Shown: positions 35,894 through 44,358 of the stretch, piece by piece
Position numbering within the stretch: position 1 is the stretch's first letter
Layout of the letters: the number at the start of each line of letters is the position of its first letter
NCBI GenBank assembly: GCA_046349915.1
Contig: JAXMBL010000003.1
Coordinates: forward strand, 310,001-374,000
Direction: 5' to 3'
Length of the DNA stretch: 64,000 nt
Origin: CAIXSC01 sp046349915
GTDB lineage: Bacteria; Planctomycetota; Planctomycetia; Pirellulales; Pirellulaceae
Notes under the pieces: generated by a model
What the model was told of the DNA's origin: nothing
The model's input: only the letters and a program-made list of their open reading frames with translations
Database searches by the model: none
Program-made: the position numbers and the translations under genes

Positions 35894-38800
35894 ATGTCCA
35901 CAGATCGAAAGCGATGGATGTACGAGCGTGGTTCACAATGGACGGTCCTTGGCGCTTTCTCGCGAGCGCTAATTTGCGTCGCACCGCTACTTGCACCGCT
36001 GCTTGCTGCTACTGGCAGCCGCGAACTGCTCGCTCAACCTCAGCCCAACAAATCAGCCGTTGCCGATGATTCGACGACATCCGCCAAGCCGGCGCAAGAT
36101 TCGGTCGATCAGGATTATTCGGGCGAACTGCCTCGCATCCCGCCGCGCGAGCCCGACGCTGCTCGCAAAACGTTCCACGTCGCACCGGGCTTCGAGCTGC
36201 AGACGGTTGCCTCCGAGCCGCTCGTCGTTGATCCGATCGCCATGGCGTTCGACGAATTGGGGCGGTTGTTCGTCGTAGAAATGCGTGATTACTCGGAAGA
36301 TGACAAAGCCTTCCTGGGGCGCATCCGCGTACTCGAGGACACCAACGCCGATGGACAGTTGGACAAAAGCACCGTCTATGCCGAGGGGCTCTCGTGGCCG
36401 ACGGCGCTCGCTTGCGTCAATGGCGGGCTGTTGGTGGGTGCTCCGCCCGAGATCTACTTCCTGAAAGACACCGACGGTGATGGCAAAGCGGACGTACGCA
36501 AGCATCTGTTCACCGGCTTCGCTCGCAGCAACGTCCAGGGGCTGCTCAACTCGTTCCAATGGGGCCTCGACAATCGGTTGCATGGTGCAACCAGCAGCAG
36601 CGGAGCGGCCGTGGCGCTCGCCCCTGACCATCCTCAATTCACAACGGCCGCGGATGCGACCGCGAAAGCCATTGCGCTGCGTGGACGCGACTTCGCCATC
36701 GATACTCGGACCATGACGCTGACTCCCACCAGCGGAGGCGCTCAGCATGGGATGTCGATCGACGACTGGGGGACGACCTATGTCTGCTCCAATAGCGACC
36801 ATCTCCAGCAGGTGATGTTCGAAGATCGCTACGTTGCTCGCAACCCCTACTTGGCCGCTCCCTCGGCGCGACTCAGCATCGCCGTCGATGGACCGCAGGC
36901 GGACGTCTATCGCACAAGCCCCGTGGAGCCATGGCGCATCGTACGCACTCGCCTGCGCAGCAAGGGAGTGATTCCCGGAGTCGTCGAAGGCGGTGGTCGA
37001 CCCGCGGGATACTTCACGGGCGCGACGGGGGTCACGATCTACCGAGGCGACGCTTGGCCGGCCGAGCTGCGCGGCATCGCGATCGTTGGCGATGTCGGGG
37101 GGAATCTCGTGCACCGTAAACGCATCGTCCCCGCGGGGATTCCCAACAAGGGAGTGCGGATCGATGAAAGAAGCGAACTGGTCAGCTCGGAGGACATTTG
37201 GTTCCGCCCCGTACAGTTCAGCAATACGCCCGATGGAACGCTGTATATCGCAGACATGTACCGTGAAGTCATCGAGCATCCAGCCAGCTTGCATCCGGTC
37301 ATTAAGAAGCATCTCGACTTGACCAGCGGCCGCGATCGCGGCCGGATCTATCGGCTGGCGCCGATCGGCTTCAAGCCGTCCGCGCCGCCGCAATTGGGCA
37401 AGGCTCAAACTTCGGAACTCGTCGCGCTGCTCGATCACTCAAATGGTTGGCACCGCGACACGGCGGCTCGTCTGCTGTATGAACGAGCCGATCGGACCGC
37501 CATCGTGCCGTTGACCAAGCTCGCCACGGAAGCCAAGACGGCTTCTGGGAAAGTGGCGTCGCTCTATGTACTCGAAGGGTTGAACTCGTTGACCCCCGAG
37601 ACGCTGCTGGCCGCTCTCCGTGATTCCGAGCCCGTGGTGCGACAACATGCGATTCGTTTGTCGGAGAACCTGTCGGCCGACTCGGCGGCGCTGCGAGAAG
37701 CTCTCTATTCCCTGGTGGGCGATGACAACTTGCGAGTCCGCTATCAGCTGGCTTTCTCGCTGGGGCAAACGTCAGGTCCGCGACGTAATGAAGCATTAGC
37801 TCGCTTGGCCAAACGCGACTCGGCTGATCCCTGGATTCGTTTGGCGGTTCGCAGTTCGCTGGCTGAAGGGAGTGGCGTCGTGCTGGCTGCGTTGGCGCAA
37901 GACGCTGAGTTTCGCGCGACAGCCGCAGGACGCGACTGGTTGCGTCTGTTGTCCGAGCAGATTGGCAAGCAGCAGCGTCCCGACGATGTGGCCGCGTTGA
38001 TCGCCGCGCTCCGCTCCGTGCCGGCGACCGAAACGGCGACTCTCCAGTCGATGCTGCAAGGCTTGGCTGCCAAGCCTGGTACGCCGCTCGCCGAACAGAT
38101 CGCCGCCGCCACGGGAGGGCGAGCCGAAGAGGTGACTCGTCAATTGGTCGCCGCGGCTGCCCGCAAGGCCATCGATGGAAACGTAGCGGCCGCCGAGCGA
38201 CTCGCGGTAATTCCTCAGTTGCGACTGGGGCGCTTTCAGGACCTCGCGTCAACCTTCGCCAGTTTGCTCGAGCCGGCTCAGCCCGCCGAACTGCAAACGG
38301 CTGCCCTGGAAGTGTTGGCTTCATTCCGCGAGCCGGCCATCGCGACCTTGCTGGTGGAACGTTGGTCGAGTTTGAGTCCGCGGTTGCGAACCCAGGCTGC
38401 CGACGTCATGTTCTCGCGTCCCGAGTGGATTCTCGCGCTGCTCGACGCCGTTCAGGCGGAGAAGGTGAGCGTGGGGGATGTCGATCCCGCTCGTTGGCGA
38501 CTGCTGGCGGACCACGCGGACACGAAAGTGCGCGAGCGATCGGCGGCGATCATCTCGCAGCTCAAAGTCGGTCGACGTGGTGAAGTCGTGGAAGCTTACC
38601 GTGACTCTTTGAAAATGGAGGGGGACGCGGGGCGAGGCAAGGAATTGTTCAAGAAGATCTGCGCCGCTTGCCATCAGCTGCAGGGCGTGGGGCATCCCAC
38701 GGGCCCTAATCTCGCCGCCATGAAAACTCGCGGTCCCGAAGCCATTCTCCTGAATGTGCTCGACCCGAATCGCGAAGTAAATCCGCAATACCTCAACTAC

Positions 38801-39025
38801 ACGGTCGTGACCAACGATGGCCGTACGTTGAGCGGCATGATTGTGTCCGAGACCGCCACCAGTGTAACGCTCAAGAGAGCTGACAACGCTTCGGATACCG
38901 TGCTGCGGATCGACATCGAGCAGCTGAAGAGCACCGGTCAGTCGCTGATGCCCGAAGGTATGGAGAAGCAGATCGACAAGCAGGCGCTCGCCGACTTGAT
39001 GGCTTACCTGAAAATCGTCGAGTAG
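35894..39025 (+). CDS. Secreted PVC-type dehydrogenase with HEAT repeats and cytochrome c
   Basis: 1043 residues. Signal sequence in the first 48 residues (CVAPLLAPLLAATG). The beta-propeller PVC dehydrogenase-like domain (about 85-490) has Asp-rich calcium-type loops (EDTNADGQLD, KDTDGDGKAD). Helical HEAT-like repeats follow (about 510-890). The terminal cytochrome c domain has CAACH at 923-927 and NPQYLNYTVVTNDGRTLSG, the PVC heme-domain hallmark. It would oxidise a sugar or related substrate and pass electrons to the single heme. AGGAG lies nine bases before the ATG. It shares the propeller-HEAT-heme half with the 2120-aa protein at 44358. Confidence 0.87.
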   Translation: MSTDRKRWMYERGSQWTVLGAFSRALICVAPLLAPLLAATGSRELLAQPQPNKSAVADDSTTSAKPAQDSVDQDYSGELPRIPPREPDAARKTFHVAPGFELQTVASEPLVVDPIAMAFDELGRLFVVEMRDYSEDDKAFLGRIRVLEDTNADGQLDKSTVYAEGLSWPTALACVNGGLLVGAPPEIYFLKDTDGDGKADVRKHLFTGFARSNVQGLLNSFQWGLDNRLHGATSSSGAAVALAPDHPQFTTAADATAKAIALRGRDFAIDTRTMTLTPTSGGAQHGMSIDDWGTTYVCSNSDHLQQVMFEDRYVARNPYLAAPSARLSIAVDGPQADVYRTSPVEPWRIVRTRLRSKGVIPGVVEGGGRPAGYFTGATGVTIYRGDAWPAELRGIAIVGDVGGNLVHRKRIVPAGIPNKGVRIDERSELVSSEDIWFRPVQFSNTPDGTLYIADMYREVIEHPASLHPVIKKHLDLTSGRDRGRIYRLAPIGFKPSAPPQLGKAQTSELVALLDHSNGWHRDTAARLLYERADRTAIVPLTKLATEAKTASGKVASLYVLEGLNSLTPETLLAALRDSEPVVRQHAIRLSENLSADSAALREALYSLVGDDNLRVRYQLAFSLGQTSGPRRNEALARLAKRDSADPWIRLAVRSSLAEGSGVVLAALAQDAEFRATAAGRDWLRLLSEQIGKQQRPDDVAALIAALRSVPATETATLQSMLQGLAAKPGTPLAEQIAAATGGRAEEVTRQLVAAAARKAIDGNVAAAERLAVIPQLRLGRFQDLASTFASLLEPAQPAELQTAALEVLASFREPAIATLLVERWSSLSPRLRTQAADVMFSRPEWILALLDAVQAEKVSVGDVDPARWRLLADHADTKVRERSAAIISQLKVGRRGEVVEAYRDSLKMEGDAGRGKELFKKICAACHQLQGVGHPTGPNLAAMKTRGPEAILLNVLDPNREVNPQYLNYTVVTNDGRTLSGMIVSETATSVTLKRADNASDTVLRIDIEQLKSTGQSLMPEGMEKQIDKQALADLMAYLKIVE

Positions 39026-39052
39026 CAATTGCGCACAGTTTCGTCCAACGGC

Positions 39053-40021
39053 TCAAGACGCTTGCTCGTGACGCAACGTGTCACGCAAAGTTGTTTCCAA
39101 CGGGATGGAGGGGCGCCAGCCAGTGGCGGCGACAAGTCGATCGATGACGGCAATGGTCTCCCAGCGAACGCCTGGGGCCGTTTCGCTGTAGGGGCGAGTG
39201 GGATCGGCCATAGCGCGGAGCTGTTCGAACAGGTCGCCGGTGCGCACGCTTTGACCGCTGCCGACGTTGTAAATGCCGCCTGTTTCGCCGTGTATCGCCA
39301 GCAGGCGATAAGCACGCACGACATCGCGAACGTCCGTGAGATCGAGGTGACTGTCGAGGCAACGTACTGCCACCGGCGAGCATCCGCGAGCGAATTGTCG
39401 ACACCACTCGACAAGCATCATGCGAGCATCTTGTCGCGGCCCCGCATGTTTGAAAGCGCGGGCGACCACCGCATCGACATGCCCGTGTTGAACCGCGTCG
39501 AGCACCTCGCGTTCCGCGGCGCACTTGGTTTGGGCGTAGGCGGAGGCGGGGCGAAGCGGCGAGTCTTCCGCGACCCAACGTTCACTCGGAGTTCGCGCGC
39601 CATAGACATGGCCGCTGCTGACGAAGACGATTCGCGGACGGTAGGGGAGGGTGGCCGCCAAGTGCAAGACCGCCTTCGTGCCCGCGACGTTGATGGCTAG
39701 CGCGCGAGGAGTTGGCGTTTGCTCACCGCACTCGGCAGGGACGCTGATCGCAGCCAAGTGAAAGATCACCTCGGGAGCAAATTCGCGGATCGCGTCCCCT
39801 GTTTGCGCGGAGACGACGTTCTGCTCGCCGCTCGCCGCACGCTGGGCGGATTCGGCCAGGTCCCATGCCATTAAGGGAGCTTGTCGAGCAGGGCTGGCGG
39901 CGAGCTCCGCGGGCCAAACTCCCCGCGAGTTGGAACCGGCGACGCTATCGCCTTGCGCGATCAGCCACTCGGCCAGATGAGCGCCGGCGAAGCCCGTGAT
40001 GCCGGTGATGAAGGCGCGCAC
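39053..40021 (-). CDS. rmd: GDP-6-deoxy-4-keto-mannose reductase (RMD-like)
   Basis: 322-residue short-chain dehydrogenase/reductase: GITGFAGAHLAEWL for NAD(P) binding, SSGHVYG with Ser, and YAQTKCAAE with the Tyr-x3-Lys pair. It reduces the Gmd product to GDP-D-rhamnose (or the talose epimer). The lack of the epimerising features of GDP-fucose synthase is inferred, not proven. GTG start at 40021 with AGGAG about nine bases before; that ribosome binding site overlaps the gmd stop. Six bases separate the two genes. Confidence 0.82.
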   Translation of the reverse strand: MRAFITGITGFAGAHLAEWLIAQGDSVAGSNSRGVWPAELAASPARQAPLMAWDLAESAQRAASGEQNVVSAQTGDAIREFAPEVIFHLAAISVPAECGEQTPTPRALAINVAGTKAVLHLAATLPYRPRIVFVSSGHVYGARTPSERWVAEDSPLRPASAYAQTKCAAEREVLDAVQHGHVDAVVARAFKHAGPRQDARMMLVEWCRQFARGCSPVAVRCLDSHLDLTDVRDVVRAYRLLAIHGETGGIYNVGSGQSVRTGDLFEQLRAMADPTRPYSETAPGVRWETIAVIDRLVAATGWRPSIPLETTLRDTLRHEQAS

Positions 40022-40027
40022 CTGGGG

Positions 40028-40999
40028 TCACTCCTGTTCGCGTTGCACGCGAGCCAAATCGGCGTCCACCATCATGCCGGCCAACTCGGATAACGTCACC
40101 GTCGGCGTCCAGCCTAGGACTCGGCGAGCTTTCGCGGCGTCGCCTCGCAGGGTATGAACTTCGGCGGGGCGCAAGAATCGCGGGTCTACTTCGACATGCG
40201 CTTGCCAATCGAGTCCCACATGGGCGAACGCCAATTGGGCGAAGTCACGTACCGATCGACTTTGGCCAGTGGCCACGACATAGTCGTCCGGTTTTTCCTG
40301 TTGGAGCATGCGCCACATCGCATCGACATAGTCGCCCGCAAATCCCCAATCCCGTTCGGCGTCGAGATTGCCGAGTTGCAGTTTCTGTTGACGGCCGAGC
40401 TTGATGCGGGCGACCGCGTCCGAGATTTTTCGAGTCACGAACTCCTTGCCTCGCCACGGAGATTCGTGGTTAAACAGAATTCCCGAGCATGCGAAAATTC
40501 CGTAACTCTCACGGTAATTTACGGTGATCCAATGGCCATAAACCTTGGCCACTCCATAGGGGCTGCGCGGCCAAAATGGAGTCAATTCCGTTTGGGGATC
40601 TTCACGCACCGCGCCGAACATCTCGCTGCTGCTAGCCTGATAGAAACGTATGCCGCGGTCGACTTGGCGGATGGCTTCCAGCATGCGAGTAACGCCGAGC
40701 GCGGTGACTTCGCCCGTTAACACGGGTTGCTCGAAGCTGGCCGTGACGAACGACTGGGCGGCCAAGTTGTAAACCTCGGCGGGACGTACTCGATCCAACA
40801 GCCGCACGAGTGACATTTCGTCGAGCAGATCCGCGGAGTGCAGTTGCAGGCGCGGGCGAATCGCCTCGATACGCTCGCAACCGTCGCTGCTGGTGCGTCG
40901 AGCGACTCCGTGCACCTCGTAGCCTTTGTCCAGCAGAAGCCGAGCGAGGTAGGCTCCGTCTTGCCCGGTGACTCCGGTGATCAACGCGACTCGGTTCAT
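40028..40999 (-). CDS. gmd: GDP-mannose 4,6-dehydratase
   Basis: 323 residues: TGVTGQDGAYLARLLLDKGYEV cofactor site start, ASSSEMFG, SPYGVAKVYGHWI (Tyr-x3-Lys), and FNHESPWRGKEFVTRKI, all hallmarks of Gmd. It makes GDP-4-keto-6-deoxymannose, the branch point to GDP-rhamnose and GDP-fucose. I start at ATG 40999, with AGGAG six to seven bases upstream; the frame extends to 41023. Forms an operon with rmd for surface-polysaccharide precursor supply. Confidence 0.95.
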   Translation of the reverse strand: MNRVALITGVTGQDGAYLARLLLDKGYEVHGVARRTSSDGCERIEAIRPRLQLHSADLLDEMSLVRLLDRVRPAEVYNLAAQSFVTASFEQPVLTGEVTALGVTRMLEAIRQVDRGIRFYQASSSEMFGAVREDPQTELTPFWPRSPYGVAKVYGHWITVNYRESYGIFACSGILFNHESPWRGKEFVTRKISDAVARIKLGRQQKLQLGNLDAERDWGFAGDYVDAMWRMLQQEKPDDYVVATGQSRSVRDFAQLAFAHVGLDWQAHVEVDPRFLRPAEVHTLRGDAAKARRVLGWTPTVTLSELAGMMVDADLARVQREQE

Positions 41000-41150
41000 C
41001 CAGCACTCCTTCGCCCCGCTCACTCCGCTTGTCTCGCCTCACCCCGCCTGTCGCACCTGGTGCGCGGCGAGAACGCCGTCCACCGTGCGAGCGATCACAC
41101 AGCGACCGCAGTGTGACGCGAGTCTTCTCCCATGGCGTTGCTTCTCCGGG

Positions 41151-43919
41151 TTACTGTTCCGGCGGTGTTGTCGTTTCGCTGGCTGGCGTGTCGTCTTCCT
41201 TGGGAACTCGCACGACAGCGGCGAGCGAATCGTCGTCGTCCAGCGTCATGATGCGTACGCCTTGCGTATTGCGTCCAATCACACTCATGTCGCTGGCTGC
41301 AATCCGTTGAATCTTGCCACGACCCGTCATCATCAGCACTTCATCCGTGTCGTCGACCCGGATGATGCCGATCACCTTGCCGTTACGTTGAGTCGTCTTG
41401 ATGTCGCGAACGCCCATGCCGCCGCGGCGCTGGGTTCGATAGCGAGCACCGGACGAGCCTTCTTCCTCGTCATCCGCTTCCGCGGCGGCAACGGGTTCGG
41501 GAATCGTCGGTTCCGCGACCGCATGTTCCTCGTCGCTGGCGCCTTCGGGCGCTCCCTCGGCGGCCGCTTCGTCACCACCCACGTAAGGACTGTTGGGGCC
41601 GAAGTTGGTGCGTTTACCGTAGCCGCGTTCGCAGACGGTAAGCAACGTGGCGTCGGGGTCGGCGACCACCATGCCGACCACATCGTCGCCCTTGCGCAGA
41701 GTGATACCTTTCACGCCCGAGGTGTTTCTGCCCATGGGGCGAGCGTCCGCTTCGTGGAAGCGAATCGCCATGCCGTTGGCGGTCGACAGCACGATCTCGT
41801 CGCCTGGCTTGGTAACGACGACATCGACCAGTTCGTCTCCTTCGCGGAGCTTGATCGCGATGATGCCGCCCTTTTTCGGGCGACTGTAATCGTCGAGCGG
41901 AGTCTTCTTCACCAGGCCTTTGCGAGTGGCCATGATCAGGAAGTGGCCGTCGACGTCAAAGTCGCGCACTGGCACGCATTCGGTGATCCGTTCTCCCTCG
42001 GCCAAGTTCAGCAGATTCACGATCGCTCGCCCGCGGCTCTCGCGGTTGAGTTGCGGCAAATCGTAGACCTTTTGCCAATAGACTTTGCCTTGGTTCGTGA
42101 AGAACAGCAGATACGCGTGCGTGCTGGCGACGAACAAATGCGAAATGGGATCTTCGTCCTCGGTCTTGGCCCCTTTCAGCCCCTTGCCGCCCCGCTTTTG
42201 TGCTCGGTAAACGCTCGCCGGCGTTCGCTTGATGTAGCCGCTGTGGCTGATCGTCACCACCATCGTTTCTTCGGTGATCAGATCTTCCAAATCGACCGTG
42301 CCAATCTCCTCGCCGGAAATCTCCGTTCGCCGGTCGTCGGCGTACTTCGACCGAATCTCGCGCAGATCATCCCGAATAATGTCCCGAATGTTCTGCTCGT
42401 CGGACAAAATTCGCAGGTACTCAGTGATCTCCGCCAGCAATTCGGCGTGTTCCCCGGAGAGCTTTTCTTGCTCGAGGTTCACCAATTGGCCGAGCGTCAT
42501 GCGCAGGATTGCTTCGGCTTGCACCGCGGTCAGAGTATAGACCGAGGCTTCGCCGCGCTCGAGCTTGAACTGAGCAAAGCCGGTTTCACCCAACGCTCGC
42601 TCCATCATCGCCGCGGGGCATTCCACTCCCATCAATCCGACCTTCGCTTCCGCCTGCGTCTTCGACGCGCGGATAATCCGAATGATCTCGTCGATGTTCG
42701 CGAGTGCCAACAGCAAGCCTTCGACGGTGTGCTTGCGTTTGCGAGCTTTCGATAGCAGGAACTGCGTCCGCCTGCGAATGACGGTGACTCGGTGTCGCAG
42801 GAACTCTTGCAACAGTTCCTTGAAGTTCAACTCGCGCGGCTTGCCATCCACCAGCGCGAGGAAAATCAGCGAGACGGAATCTTGGATCGGCGAGAACTCG
42901 TACAGCTGGTTCAGCACCACATCGGGGTCGGCGTCGCGTTTGACGTCGATCACGATGCGCACCGGCTCTTTGAGATCGCTTTCGTCGCGAATTCCCGAAA
43001 TGCCCTTGATGCGATCCTCATTCACCAATTCCGCAATGCGTTCGACGACGCGATCGCGGAACTGTTGGTAGGGAACTTCCGTGACGATGATGCGGTAGCG
43101 ATCGTTCTTGTATTCCTCGATCTTCGCTCGCGCTCGCAGCGTGATCGTGCTGCGACCGGTCAGGTAGCCGCGGCGAATACCAGCTCGCCCACAGATAATG
43201 CCTCCCGTGGGAAAGTCGGGCCCCGGGACAATCTCCAGTAATTCGTCGATCGAGACCTCGGGATCATCCAAGACCCGCATCAGCGCGTCGCAGACCTCGC
43301 CCAAGTTGTGCGGCGGGATCGACGTCGCCATGCCGACCGCGATCCCTTGAGCGCCATTGACCAGCAAGTTAGGGAACTTCGACGGCAACACCGTCGGTTC
43401 CATGTTCCGTTCGTCATAAGTCGGAACGAAGTCGACCGTGTCGAGATCGAGGTCGTTCAGCATCGCGGCCGCGATGGGGGAAAGGCGAGCTTCCGTGTAC
43501 CGCATGGCCGCGGGGGGCAAACCGGCGATCGAGCCAAAGTTTCCTTGCTTGTCGATCAGCGTGTGACGCATGTTCCATTCTTGGGCCATGCGGACCAGCG
43601 TGGGATAGATCACGATTTCGCCGTGCGGATGATAGTTACCGCTGGTATCACCCGAGATCTTCGCGCATTTGACGCGCGACGCCGTCGGTCCCAGGTTCAA
43701 GTCGTTCATTGCGACCAGAATGCGACGCTGCGAGGGCTTCAAACCGTCGCGCACGTCGGGCAACGCGCGACTGACGATGACGCTCATCGCATAAGTCAGA
43801 TAACTTTGCTTGAGCTCTTCTTCGATAGCAAAGTCGACCAGTCGACCGCCGTGATTGTCGAAGTTGCCACTCGGTAACGGCGCTTCTGGGTCCTTCGGTC
43901 CACCCGTGTCAGTCGACAA
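41151..43919 (-). CDS. gyrA: DNA gyrase subunit A
   Basis: 922 residues. The breakage-reunion domain has the catalytic Tyr in AAMRYTEARL. The C-terminal pinwheel has a GyrA box QKRGGKGLKG and a second, diverged QRRGGMG; these mark gyrase rather than topoisomerase IV. The quinolone-resistance region reads HPHGEIVIYPTL, so Ser83 and Asp87 of E. coli are replaced by Ile and Pro. An acidic, Ala/Glu-rich insert (about 776-826) lies inside the C-terminal domain. Start is TTG 43919, with AAAGGA about eight bases before. Partner gyrB is not in the window. Confidence 0.96.
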   Translation of the reverse strand: MSTDTGGPKDPEAPLPSGNFDNHGGRLVDFAIEEELKQSYLTYAMSVIVSRALPDVRDGLKPSQRRILVAMNDLNLGPTASRVKCAKISGDTSGNYHPHGEIVIYPTLVRMAQEWNMRHTLIDKQGNFGSIAGLPPAAMRYTEARLSPIAAAMLNDLDLDTVDFVPTYDERNMEPTVLPSKFPNLLVNGAQGIAVGMATSIPPHNLGEVCDALMRVLDDPEVSIDELLEIVPGPDFPTGGIICGRAGIRRGYLTGRSTITLRARAKIEEYKNDRYRIIVTEVPYQQFRDRVVERIAELVNEDRIKGISGIRDESDLKEPVRIVIDVKRDADPDVVLNQLYEFSPIQDSVSLIFLALVDGKPRELNFKELLQEFLRHRVTVIRRRTQFLLSKARKRKHTVEGLLLALANIDEIIRIIRASKTQAEAKVGLMGVECPAAMMERALGETGFAQFKLERGEASVYTLTAVQAEAILRMTLGQLVNLEQEKLSGEHAELLAEITEYLRILSDEQNIRDIIRDDLREIRSKYADDRRTEISGEEIGTVDLEDLITEETMVVTISHSGYIKRTPASVYRAQKRGGKGLKGAKTEDEDPISHLFVASTHAYLLFFTNQGKVYWQKVYDLPQLNRESRGRAIVNLLNLAEGERITECVPVRDFDVDGHFLIMATRKGLVKKTPLDDYSRPKKGGIIAIKLREGDELVDVVVTKPGDEIVLSTANGMAIRFHEADARPMGRNTSGVKGITLRKGDDVVGMVVADPDATLLTVCERGYGKRTNFGPNSPYVGGDEAAAEGAPEGASDEEHAVAEPTIPEPVAAAEADDEEEGSSGARYRTQRRGGMGVRDIKTTQRNGKVIGIIRVDDTDEVLMMTGRGKIQRIAASDMSVIGRNTQGVRIMTLDDDDSLAAVVRVPKEDDTPASETTTPPEQ

Positions 43920-44357
43920 TTCCCAGTCCTTTCAGCATTGGGGGACGAAACTCCCGGACGACTCACTTGGACTCGCCCGTCTCCCCGAAGATCTCCATGG
44001 AAAATCCAGCTCAAAATCCTACCAGTTTCGAGGCTGTTTCACAACGGGACGAGCGTTTCCGCGGGTTGTCGTAAGCTGCTGAAAATATTGGTTTTGCGTC
44101 ACGAAGTTTGACGGGGTTGCGAGACGGCCTTTACTCCCCATTCAGAACCCGCTTGCCAGAGCGCCAACACTCCTCGCCACGACTCGCTGCAACCGTATGG
44201 GCGCAGCACCAAAAACCGGCAATCTCCGCGGGTTGGACGAAGTTGCTGGCGAAATCCATTTGCCGTAATTCCGTGAGCTTCCGTGCCGTTCCGCGGCCAT
44301 TTTTTGGGCAGCGCTGGTACGTGGCGCGGCTGATCATCTCGCGAAGCGAGATGGCTA
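43920..44357. other. Intergenic region with gyrA promoter and composite repeat, 438 bases
   Basis: Right half holds composite element copy C (44264-44358, inverted). The left half is the gyrA leader with a candidate promoter at 44016-44044. No gene seen. Confidence 0.55.
44016..44044 (-). promoter_or_regulatory. Candidate gyrA promoter
   Basis: On the minus strand TTGTGA (44044-44039), 17-base spacer, TAGGAT (44021-44016). Each box matches consensus at four of six bases, and it lies about 97 bases before the TTG start. Confidence 0.4.
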
Positions 44358-44358
44358 C
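44264..44358 (-). repeat. Composite dispersed element, copy C
   Basis: Minus-strand reading: GTAGCCATCTCGCTTCGCGA hairpin, ATCAGC, CACGTAC, then GGCCGCGGAACGGCACGGAA and GCTCACGGAATTACG. Same order and length as copies A and B. It starts at the stop codon of the 2120-aa gene and shares its last base. Confidence 0.65.

Noticed and set aside
40968..42755. 595-codon open frame on the plus strand opposite gyrA
   Set aside because: It lies antisense to a certain gene. Its His/Arg/Phe-rich composition is typical of a shadow frame in GC-rich DNA.
41151..43919. Topoisomerase IV subunit (ParC) instead of GyrA
   Set aside because: A GyrA box QKRGGKG is present, which ParC lacks.
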